From Acetofilamentum sp. (GTDB taxonomy: Bacteria; Bacteroidota; Bacteroidia; Bacteroidales; JAADGE01): DNA of 6,289 nucleotides. A program made the translations under genes and the position numbers. The stretch lies in the NCBI GenBank assembly GCA_020720705.1, contig DYOJ01000143.1, positions 1 through 6,289 of the forward strand, written 5' to 3'. The notes below the pieces were generated by a model. It did not search any database. It saw nothing but the letters and a program-made list of their open reading frames with translations, and had not been told where the DNA came from. Positions 1 through 6,196 of this stretch are shown piece by piece. Numbering within the stretch: position 1 is the first letter of the stretch; each line of letters starts with the position of its first letter.

Positions 1-48
1 CGCAAATAGAAAATGCAATAAGCGTCCACGCTTTTCTTTTGCCGGCAT
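1..48 (-). CDS. Possible 5' end of a further gene, cut by the left edge (weak)
   Basis: An ATG at 48-46 opens a minus-strand frame that has no stop before the window edge. It would encode 16 residues, MPAKEKRGRLLHFLFA, a basic start followed by a hydrophobic stretch, as expected for the N-terminus of an exported or membrane protein. It lies 94 bp beyond the pbpC stop in the same direction. Against it: 48 bases is too short to judge coding character, another minus frame (ATG at 56-54) is also open to the edge, and two plus-strand frames stay open from the edge to stops at 48-50 and 56-58. No product can be named. It is offered as the most protein-like of several options. Confidence 0.28.
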   Translation of the reverse strand, partial: MPAKEKRGRLLHFLFA

Positions 49-142
49 AACTTCATAAAGTAGAATTATAGTTTTTATTTGTATTGAAACGCAATAATAA
101 ACAGAATATTTCAATCAGAAAAAAAAATGTTTATTTCCGATT
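49..142. other. Intergenic stretch downstream of pbpC
   Basis: This very A/T-rich spacer holds no gene and no convincing intrinsic terminator for pbpC. There is a run of nine or so T on the minus strand shortly after the pbpC stop, but it lacks a GC-rich stem. A perfect 7-bp inverted repeat, ATTGAAA at 83-89 and TTTCAAT at 109-115 with a 19-nt loop, is present; it is entirely weakly pairing apart from one G:C and could be chance in such DNA. A possible minus-strand promoter within it is listed separately. Confidence 0.5.
65..94 (-). promoter_or_regulatory. Possible promoter for a leftward gene (weak)
   Basis: On the minus strand TTGCGT (94-89) is followed after 18 nt by TATAAT (70-65), about 17 nt before the ATG at 48. 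This fits a general sigma-70 pattern. Bacteroidota primary sigma usually prefers a TAnnTTTG -7 box, which this element matches only partly. A/T-rich spacers produce such matches by chance, so this is a suggestion only. Confidence 0.2.
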
Positions 143-2683
143 TTAGTTATTTGTTTCGTTTAACACTTCAAAGGTTTTTGAAAGAGTTTCACCAAGCTCG
201 TCTGTGAGCGTTAGGGTATGGATACCTTTATTCGGGCGCAGTTCAATGCTGTGGATGTTATGGGTTTCGGCAATCAGTTTATCATCAATATACCAAAAAA
301 TATGTGCGGATGCTCTGCGATGCGCAGCTTCAAAAACAGTTTTACCTTGCGTTCCGTCTATTTCAACAGGTAGATAGAGTTTGAGGTTGTCATGCGGATA
401 CAGCAGTTCCATGTCTGTTCCGGAACGGTCGCCTTCGGGTTCGCAGTCCGGACGGTACGGCGGCAAAAAACGGTAAGACGCATGTTTTGTTTTGTAATGA
501 TTTTCAACAGAAGGCGGAAGCACAAACCATGCTTCGGACCGGATATTGTCTGTGGATTCGCATCCGGCGTGAACTCGAAATTCCCGATTTGCATCTAAGT
601 GTATGATTTTGTGATAAGGGCAAACATCGGTGTTTAGCCCGGATGCGGGTATGGCTGTGCGTTTGGTGTCCGGGCAATTGGCTCCGGCAATATATCCGCT
701 GAGTTGGCAGATGTCGGTTTCTCTCATGTCGGCAGCCGGGAACGGAAACCAAGAGTCAGAATCCGGCAAGAATGAAAAAATATCGAACAAAACAGGAGCC
801 GCAGCAAATACCCCGACAAGCCCCGGTCGTCCTTCGCCATCCGCATTTCCTGCCCAAACCCCGACAGTGTAGCGAGGAGTTACTCCGATAGCCCAAGCAT
901 CTCGAAATCCGAAACTTGTTCCTGTTTTCCAAGCAATAGGTTCGGAAGAAGAAAATCGCTCCCAATTAGAACCGGCATCAGGTCGCTCAACTTCGAGCAT
1001 TGCTTTGAACATGAACCATAAGGCTGACGCGTCAAAATCGGAAAAATCCTCATAGTTTGTCCATTCTTCTTTGTCGTTTTTTTTGTTTTTATCTGCAATA
1101 ATAGTAGGCATTCTATAATCAGAAGTCATATATTTATTTCCGCGAGCTTTGTAATTGTTGAGGCTTCGAGCCATCGAGGCATACATTGCCGTAAGTTCCC
1201 AAAGTTTGGCTTCGCATCCGCCCAAAACGAGTGAAAGTCCGTAATGTCGGGCATGATTGTGTAGCGATGTAAGTCCGGCTTGCTCGAGTTTTCTATAAAA
1301 TTTTCCGATACCGTAATCGCGTAACATCCGAGCTGCTGGAATATTTAAGGAGCGTGCAAGTGCGCGGTCGGCAGTTACTGCACCGTCATATCCTCGATTG
1401 TAATTTTTAGGCGAGAAACTTCCGAAACGTGTCGGAATATCATACACAAGTGTTTTTGGGAGCAGTTCTCCGTCGCTCAACATGGATGCGTATAAAAACG
1501 GTTTCAAAATACTCCCGGTGCTCCGCTCTGCTTGGATAACATCAACAAAATTCCCGTCTGTTTGGTCATAAAAATCGGTTAAATTACCGACATAAGCCAG
1601 CACTTCCCCTGTTTGAGTGTCTAAAATGATTGCTGCTAAATTATTGATTGAATTTTCTTTCAGGCGTTTATGATGTTGTAGAACGATTGAGTTTGTTTTG
1701 CGTTGATAATCAGCTATAAGCGTGGATTTATGAACAGCAGCGTCTGAACTTTCGGCTCTTAACTTTTCCAACAAATGTACGGCATCGTTCGGAAAAGGAG
1801 TCGGGTTGTCGGGCAAATATTCTTCGAGAGCAAGTTCCAAAGTTTCGGCATCTATTTTGCCGGTTTCGTATAATTTATGAAGTAAGCGGTCTCGTTTTTT
1901 GAGGAGATTTTGTCTGTTTTTTCCGGGATGTATCATAGCCGGGCTGTTGGGCAAAACAGCCAAAGTTGCAGATTGTGCCCAAGTGAGTTTATCAGCCGAA
2001 ATTCCGAAATATCGCCACGAAGCGGCATCAATTCCGACAACATTTCCGCCAAAAGGGGCGTAAGAAGCGTAGAGTTTTAATATTTCGGTTTTTGAATAGC
2101 GAATTTCGAGGCGAGTTGCAAGGATAAGTTCGATGAATTTTTCAAAATATGTACGACTTTTGTTTTTTCGGGATAATCGAATTACTTGCATAGATAAAGT
2201 GCTGCCTCCGCTTTTGACTTCGTCGGAATTTACATTTTGTTTTACGGCACGAGCTAAGGCTTTAAGGTCAATACCGATGTGAGAAAAAAAGCGTTTGTCC
2301 TCAAATGTAACAATACTTTGAGCAAACTTCTCGGGTACATTTTGGGTTTCGGGGAAACGATATTGCCCGTCTGTGGCGATATGAGCACCAAGTAATTCGT
2401 TTTTAGAATCAGTGAGAACTGTACACAAAGGTGTATCAAACAAAGGATTTGGTAAACTGAACCAATAAAATGTCCAAAGGATGACTTGTATCGCGATGAC
2501 AATTTTTTGTCTTGAAACGAATGTTTTTACAAGTTTGTAACCAAAATTTATCTTCGGATATGAATTAAGTTTATTTTCAAATTTCAACCAATGTTCCGAA
2601 ATTTTTGTTGAAATATGCAAAATCCGAAAGCGGTTTATCAGTTCGGTTAAGTATTTGCGAAATACCTTTAAAAAAAGGTTCAT
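143..2683 (-). CDS. pbpC: Penicillin-binding protein 1C (bifunctional class A PBP: glycosyltransferase and transpeptidase)
   Basis: This 846-aa inner-membrane enzyme polymerises lipid II into glycan strands and cross-links them in the periplasm. One membrane helix lies at about residues 60-78. The GT51 glycosyltransferase follows: E128-D-K-R-F-F-x-x-H-x-G-x-D with the expected catalytic Glu128, then GGSTLSMQ (159-166) and R-Y-S-K-T-E-I-L (195-202). The transpeptidase has all three motifs: S391-I-L-K394 (nucleophile Ser391), S445-L-N447 and K586-T-G-T-S590. A Cys-containing PBP1C linker (C-Q-L-S-G-Y near 659, C670-P, C688-P) precedes a C-terminal BiPBP_C domain at about 755-840. Nothing catalytic is missing. 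The roughly 57-residue basic cytoplasmic segment before the membrane helix is longer than in E. coli PBP1C; no internal Met occurs before 164, and the ATG overlaps the upstream stop codon, so this start is well supported. The alpha-2-macroglobulin gene often paired with pbpC is not immediately upstream. Family assignment is firm; substrate details are inferred from the family. Confidence 0.96.
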   Translation of the reverse strand: MNLFLKVFRKYLTELINRFRILHISTKISEHWLKFENKLNSYPKINFGYKLVKTFVSRQKIVIAIQVILWTFYWFSLPNPLFDTPLCTVLTDSKNELLGAHIATDGQYRFPETQNVPEKFAQSIVTFEDKRFFSHIGIDLKALARAVKQNVNSDEVKSGGSTLSMQVIRLSRKNKSRTYFEKFIELILATRLEIRYSKTEILKLYASYAPFGGNVVGIDAASWRYFGISADKLTWAQSATLAVLPNSPAMIHPGKNRQNLLKKRDRLLHKLYETGKIDAETLELALEEYLPDNPTPFPNDAVHLLEKLRAESSDAAVHKSTLIADYQRKTNSIVLQHHKRLKENSINNLAAIILDTQTGEVLAYVGNLTDFYDQTDGNFVDVIQAERSTGSILKPFLYASMLSDGELLPKTLVYDIPTRFGSFSPKNYNRGYDGAVTADRALARSLNIPAARMLRDYGIGKFYRKLEQAGLTSLHNHARHYGLSLVLGGCEAKLWELTAMYASMARSLNNYKARGNKYMTSDYRMPTIIADKNKKNDKEEWTNYEDFSDFDASALWFMFKAMLEVERPDAGSNWERFSSSEPIAWKTGTSFGFRDAWAIGVTPRYTVGVWAGNADGEGRPGLVGVFAAAPVLFDIFSFLPDSDSWFPFPAADMRETDICQLSGYIAGANCPDTKRTAIPASGLNTDVCPYHKIIHLDANREFRVHAGCESTDNIRSEAWFVLPPSVENHYKTKHASYRFLPPYRPDCEPEGDRSGTDMELLYPHDNLKLYLPVEIDGTQGKTVFEAAHRRASAHIFWYIDDKLIAETHNIHSIELRPNKGIHTLTLTDELGETLSKTFEVLNETNN

Positions 2684-2685
2684 TA
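2681..2685 (-). promoter_or_regulatory. TAATG stop/start overlap coupling the small gene to pbpC
   Basis: On the minus strand the TAA stop of the 89-aa gene (2685-2683) shares its last A with the ATG of pbpC (2683-2681). No Shine-Dalgarno sequence precedes the pbpC ATG. Such one-base overlaps usually mean that translation of the downstream gene depends on ribosomes finishing the upstream one, so the two proteins are probably made in a linked ratio. The overlap is seen directly; the coupling is inferred. Confidence 0.75.
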
Positions 2686-2952
2686 TTCTATTTCGTTTGT
2701 TTGAATATTGTATGTATATCCGTGTTGTTTGAGAGAATCGGTGAAACGTTGCGGAGTAAGTTCACCCGTTCTCCAAAGTTTTAATTCTTTTTGCAAACGT
2801 TCAATTTTTAAATACAGCCAATGTTTTTGTTCGTCCGAAAGTTCAATTTCAATCTGTGGCTTTAATTCAGGTTCGTGATTTTGAACAATCTCATCAACTT
2901 CAGCAGACGACAGCAAGCTGTCTAAACCGCCTTTGAATGTTTTTTTTGCCAT
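2683..2952 (-). CDS. Small protein with a ParB-like N-terminal peptide; candidate ParA-activating adaptor
   Basis: This 89-residue soluble protein has no signal peptide or membrane segment, and I do not recognise it as a named family. Its first 16 residues, MAKKTFKGGLDSLLSS, resemble the N-terminal ParA-contacting peptide of chromosomal ParB/Spo0J (a basic start, then a GLGRGLDALL-type motif), which stimulates ParA ATPase activity. A polar, acidic linker follows (about 17-38). Residues 39-62 look like an amphipathic helix (SDEQKHWLYLKIERLQKELKLW, with hydrophobic positions spaced for dimerisation), and 63-89 form a short tail rich in polar residues. The ParB DNA-binding HTH and the dimer/CTPase regions are absent, so it cannot be a normal ParB. 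It starts 6 nt after the sensor stop and overlaps the pbpC start by one base, so it is certainly in their operon. Inferred role: link between the ParA ATPase nearby and a cargo such as the sensor or PBP1C. The gene is very likely real; the function is a hypothesis. Confidence 0.85.
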   Translation of the reverse strand: MAKKTFKGGLDSLLSSAEVDEIVQNHEPELKPQIEIELSDEQKHWLYLKIERLQKELKLWRTGELTPQRFTDSLKQHGYTYNIQTNEIE

Positions 2953-2958
2953 TTTTTA

Positions 2959-5259
2959 TTATTCAATTACATTAGTCAAACTTATAACTTTATAGACTTT
3001 TCCTTCTGTATCTTTAACGGGAGCATAAACACTTGAAAGTTTTAATTTTTGCCCTTCGATTGTTATTTCTTGGTCGTAACGTTTAAAAGTACCGGAACGC
3101 AATTTGTCCCAAAATTCATTAAAATCTTCAATATTAAGATGTTCCGTGCTAAAACTCCCCTGGTACTTTCCTATAATTTCCGAGCGAGATTTACGTAGTA
3201 ATTGTAAAAATCTGGAATTTATGTCAATAATTCTGCCGTTCAAATCAAATTCCGTGATGTATGAAATTTCTTTTATGGACTGAATGACAGACGTATAATC
3301 CGCAATTTTCTTGGTCATTTCTTCTTGAGAAGATTTCATCTCCTCCATATTTTGTCTGATTTCTTCTTCTTGCGAAGCCATTTGTTCCGATTTCAATTTA
3401 GTTTCCTTCAAAAGTCGAGCCGTACGCAGGTTGATATTAACCATTGAAATGGTTGAAGCGATACTTTCTCCGATGCGTTCGAGAAATTCAATTTGATAAG
3501 GTTGGATTTCGGTAAACGAAGCAATTTCGATAGCACCAAAAACCTCTTTGTTAAATATCAGCGGAACAATAAGCAGACGATTTGGAGTTCCGTCCCCTAA
3601 GCCGGACGTGATATTTACATATTCTTCGGGCACTTGAGTTAAGTGTATGGTTTCGGCTTCCTGAATACATCTGCCGACTAAGCCTACGCCGTAAGGAATA
3701 CGTTTTTGGAGCATTTTTCGCCGGTTATAGGCATAACTGCCGATAAGGTCAATGTGGCGTTCATGAGTCTCGGAGTCGGTTGTTAGGATAAACAGACCGC
3801 CCTGATTTGCATTAAGATATTTAACCAACTCGCTGATAATCTCATAAGCAAGTTCGTCAATACTGTCAGAATATTTTCGGAGAATATCTGCAAATTTTGC
3901 TTGACCTCCCGTAGCCCACGTATTTCGTTTGTCAATGAGTTCGCGCTCATTTCGTTCAAATTCAGCTCGTTTCAGATTTTCACGCATTTCAATAAGAGCA
4001 TTACCGAGCGTGTCGGATACACTTTGCTTGTTGTATGAAAAGTCAAGATTTCCTTTCCCGATTTCGAGAGCAAAGCCTGAAGTTCTGTTCAAATGTTCGA
4101 TAAGATTGTTTAATGCAGAACGCATATCGGAAATTTCGTCGTGTCCTTTGACCGACATTTCCATACTTTTATCAATATCACCCTTTGCCAAACGTTCAAT
4201 GACATGAATGGTATCGTTCAACGGTTTCGTAATTATTTTTGAAAAAGAAATAACTGTATAAAGCATAAAAAGTAGTCCGAGAATTGAACCGATAAAAAAT
4301 GTAAGGCTTGATGTTCTTACTTTTTTCATTATTTCGTCCATCGGAATTAAAATACCTACCGACCAAGGCGTTTTAGATTCTCCTATTGCAAATGGTAATA
4401 GCTTTACATAATATTCGCTTCCGCCGGTTTCGAGAGTGAAAGCGTAACTATGCCCGCCTGCTACTTTGGTCAGCAGTTTGTGTTTGTCGGTTTCAGCACC
4501 GAAATAATCGGACATGGGTTTATTTATCAGTTCGTTACGGTCGCTAAAAGCAACAAAATTTCCGTTATTTGAAATGAAGAAAGCATGAGAGCCTTCAATT
4601 TTTGCCATTTCCTTTGCCAGATATTGGAACCGTTCCAAGGCAACGTCAATTCCGGCGATACCAGCAAAACTTCCGCGAACGAACATAGGCACGACTACCG
4701 AAGCCATCAAAATATCATCACCTTCCCTTCCGGTGTAATTATCGTAGTAGGGATTCATGAGCACTTCTTTCGGACTTACTTTTATGCTATAGTATAAGCT
4801 GCCGACTTTGTCGCCGTCTGTATCCACAGTATCAACACGTTTGCTTAACATTCCGCTTTGTCGGTAATAGGCAACACGTGAGCGTCCGTACTTTTTTTGA
4901 TAGGTTTCGTCTAAGCTGTTCAACTCCCACGTTGTCCAAACCGACATATATTTGGGATAATTTCGCAAAGTGAGGTCTAAAATAGGGTCAAAAAAACGCT
5001 CGCGCTCTTCGGGGTTTACATCGGGATATTTGGTATGTGAACTCATAATACTGCGAGCAACTGCAACATCTTGATTTAATTCAGAAGCTGCTACCGATGC
5101 GTATTTTTCGGCGAGTTGGTCGGTAAGGTCAATAGCATTTGAGCGTGCATCTCGAACCATGATATTGAAGATGTACGAAAATGCTATGACATAGATTGCT
5201 ACAGAAGTTCCTAAAATGTAGAGCAATAACTTATCACGAATTTTTAGCTTAAATTTCAT
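2959..5259 (-). CDS. Transmembrane sensor: dCache, tandem HAMP, GAF, coiled coil, PAS, with no output domain
   Basis: This 766-aa protein is anchored by helices at about 11-32 and 318-338. They bracket a roughly 285-residue periplasmic double-Cache domain (NPYYD near 169-173; the membrane-distal/proximal hallmark F-A-G-I-A-G-I-D-V at 198-206). Inside the cell come a HAMP linker (about 339-391), a second HAMP-like unit (about 392-437, with A-L-E-I-G-K-G-N-L-D-F), a GAF domain (about 462-606; F-G-A-I-E-I-A at 574-580), a long E/Q/M/K-rich coiled coil (about 607-655) and a C-terminal PAS domain (about 656-766). No HisKA/HATPase, GGDEF/EAL, adenylate cyclase, PP2C or methyl-accepting signalling hairpin is present, so it senses but has no recognisable way to signal alone. 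I chose the ATG at 5259; a TTG one codon earlier is possible, and a stop at 5313-5311 limits any longer start. It ends 6 nt before the 89-aa gene. Ligand unknown; a small extracellular metabolite is typical of dCache. Confidence 0.9.
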   Translation of the reverse strand: MKFKLKIRDKLLLYILGTSVAIYVIAFSYIFNIMVRDARSNAIDLTDQLAEKYASVAASELNQDVAVARSIMSSHTKYPDVNPEERERFFDPILDLTLRNYPKYMSVWTTWELNSLDETYQKKYGRSRVAYYRQSGMLSKRVDTVDTDGDKVGSLYYSIKVSPKEVLMNPYYDNYTGREGDDILMASVVVPMFVRGSFAGIAGIDVALERFQYLAKEMAKIEGSHAFFISNNGNFVAFSDRNELINKPMSDYFGAETDKHKLLTKVAGGHSYAFTLETGGSEYYVKLLPFAIGESKTPWSVGILIPMDEIMKKVRTSSLTFFIGSILGLLFMLYTVISFSKIITKPLNDTIHVIERLAKGDIDKSMEMSVKGHDEISDMRSALNNLIEHLNRTSGFALEIGKGNLDFSYNKQSVSDTLGNALIEMRENLKRAEFERNERELIDKRNTWATGGQAKFADILRKYSDSIDELAYEIISELVKYLNANQGGLFILTTDSETHERHIDLIGSYAYNRRKMLQKRIPYGVGLVGRCIQEAETIHLTQVPEEYVNITSGLGDGTPNRLLIVPLIFNKEVFGAIEIASFTEIQPYQIEFLERIGESIASTISMVNINLRTARLLKETKLKSEQMASQEEEIRQNMEEMKSSQEEMTKKIADYTSVIQSIKEISYITEFDLNGRIIDINSRFLQLLRKSRSEIIGKYQGSFSTEHLNIEDFNEFWDKLRSGTFKRYDQEITIEGQKLKLSSVYAPVKDTEGKVYKVISLTNVIE

Positions 5260-5416
5260 CAAATTGAGGTTTACACATTTGGGATTGACCGAAATAATAG
5301 TAGTTAGTAGTTAGTAGTTTGAACTCTTATTATCGTGTTGAATTATAGTGAATTATGCTTGATTCTTATTTCAACGAATTTAGACATTCAACCTTAAACA
5401 GTAAAACATACTTTTG
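5260..5416. other. Intergenic region between parA and the sensor gene; probable site of an operon promoter
   Basis: This 157-bp A/T-rich gap is long enough to carry its own promoter for the sensor-adaptor-pbpC operon, but no element is convincing. On the minus strand TAAATTCG (5382-5375) matches the Bacteroidota TAnnTTTG -7 box at all but one defined position, and TATAAT (5347-5342) lies 21 nt after TTGAAA (5374-5369). GAATTAT occurs twice exactly 10 bp apart (5340-5346 and 5350-5356), a helical-turn spacing sometimes seen in operators, although the overlap with TATAAT could be coincidence. No GC-rich terminator hairpin follows parA, so readthrough from parA into the operon is possible. The triple heptamer at 5298-5318 is listed separately. 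Confidence 0.4.
5298..5318. repeat. Three perfect copies of heptamer TAGTAGT
   Basis: Three contiguous TAGTAGT units lie 39 bp upstream of the sensor ATG. Rotated, the unit is TAGTTAG, which differs by one base from the TAGTGAG unit repeated upstream of parA. The array is flanked by non-repetitive sequence on both sides. It sits between the putative promoter elements and the start codon, so it would be part of the 5' leader if those elements are real. Confidence 0.85.
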
Positions 5417-6190
5417 TTATTCATGTTTAGATTTAATTATCGTATCTTCCATATCAATCACTTCCTTAGCAAGTTTGCCGTAGTCGAACGCCCCGTTGCT
5501 GTCGCGTGCATATCGGAAAATATCAAGTCCGTTGCTGGGAGCTTCCGCAAGGGCGATGTTTTCACGAATACGGGCTTTGAAAACACGCTCTCCAAAATAG
5601 CCTTCAATGGTTTCATAAACATCCTTGTGCAATATTTTTCGCTTATCAAATAAGGTTACAAAAACGCCTGTAATTTCAATCTTCCTGTTTATCCGTTTTT
5701 TTATTTTATTTACGACTTCCAATATTTTTGTTAAACCTTTTATTGCCAAATAGTGTGGTTGTATGGGAATAAATACTTCGTCGGATGCCGTAAAAGCATT
5801 GATTGTCAGTAAGCCGAGCGAGGGCGGACAATCTATCAGAATGTAGTCGAAATTTGCTTTTATCGGTTCCAACAGTTCTTTGAGGATAAATTCTCTGCCG
5901 GCTTCGGAGCTTAGCTCCATTTCGGCACCGGACAGGTCTAATGTGGACGGGATAATGTAAAAATTTTTGTAAACTTCAATCGGTTTTAGTTCCGATTCGC
6001 CTCTTAGTGCTTCGTAAATAGTTGTTTCAGGCATATTTACGCCCAAACTTACCGTAAGATTTGCTTGCGGATCCATGTCAATCATCAATACACGTTTGCC
6101 CAAATTGGCAATGCCCGCACCGATGTTTACGGCTGAGGTTGTTTTGGCTACCCCGCCCTTGTGGTTACTTATGGAGATTATACGTGTCAT
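5417..6190 (-). CDS. parA: Orphan ParA/Soj-type ATPase (deviant Walker A)
   Basis: This 257-aa soluble P-loop ATPase dimerises on ATP, binds DNA non-specifically and is released when a partner triggers hydrolysis, so it moves or spaces cargo over the nucleoid. The deviant Walker A is K11-G-G-V-A-K-T-T18 with signature Lys11; the A' motif is D38-M-D40-P-Q-A-N, and Walker B is Y-I-L-I-D120-C-P-P-S. The C-terminal block R-E-N-I-A-L-A-E-A-P-S (209-219) and Y-x-x-x-S-N-G-A-x-x-Y (227-237) are typical of Soj. Length fits chromosomal Soj or orphan ParA, with no N-terminal HTH as in P1/F plasmid ParA. The start is firm: an in-frame TAA lies four codons upstream. No ParB gene, parS site (TGTTTCACGTGAAACA type), rsmG/mnmG or replication gene is in the window, so chromosome or plasmid partition is not supported; the nearest candidate partner is the 89-aa protein downstream. 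The heptamer array ends 6 bp before the ATG and must lie in its leader or promoter. Confidence 0.94.
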   Translation of the reverse strand: MTRIISISNHKGGVAKTTSAVNIGAGIANLGKRVLMIDMDPQANLTVSLGVNMPETTIYEALRGESELKPIEVYKNFYIIPSTLDLSGAEMELSSEAGREFILKELLEPIKANFDYILIDCPPSLGLLTINAFTASDEVFIPIQPHYLAIKGLTKILEVVNKIKKRINRKIEITGVFVTLFDKRKILHKDVYETIEGYFGERVFKARIRENIALAEAPSNGLDIFRYARDSNGAFDYGKLAKEVIDMEDTIIKSKHE

Positions 6191-6196
6191 GGTTCG

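Noticed and set aside
20..40. Plus-strand intrinsic terminator: AAGCG (20-24), CGCTT (29-33), then a T-rich run
   Set aside because: The stem is only 5 bp and the T run is broken by C; the same bases could code in the minus-strand frame starting at 48. It would only matter if a plus-strand gene ends at the left edge, which cannot be seen.
504..1098. Short open frames of 68-82 codons on either strand inside pbpC
   Set aside because: All lie fully within the intact pbpC reading frame, show no recognisable domain and have no independent start context.
5260..5262. TTG as the start codon of the sensor gene
   Set aside because: An ATG follows immediately and no ribosome-binding site favours the TTG; the difference is a single residue.
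5343..5387. 14-codon minus-strand ORF (MSKFVEIRIKHNSL) as a leader peptide in the parA-sensor gap
   Set aside because: Too short to judge, no ribosome-binding signal and no attenuator-like hairpin follow it; A/T-rich DNA gives such frames by chance.
5337..5392. Inverted repeat GTTGAAT (5337-5343) and ATTCAAC (5386-5392) as an operator or terminator
   Set aside because: The arms are 7 bp in A/T-rich DNA with a 42-nt loop, and TTCAAC also occurs at 5370-5375; chance is the simplest explanation.
5414..5653. 79-codon plus-strand frame opposite the 3' end of parA
   Set aside because: It is antisense to conserved Soj C-terminal sequence, and its translation has no recognisable feature.
5417..6190. 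parA as part of a plasmid or chromosome partition locus
   Set aside because: No ParB gene, parS-like palindrome, replication initiator or rsmG/mnmG neighbour is in the window; the adjacent genes are a sensor and a PBP.
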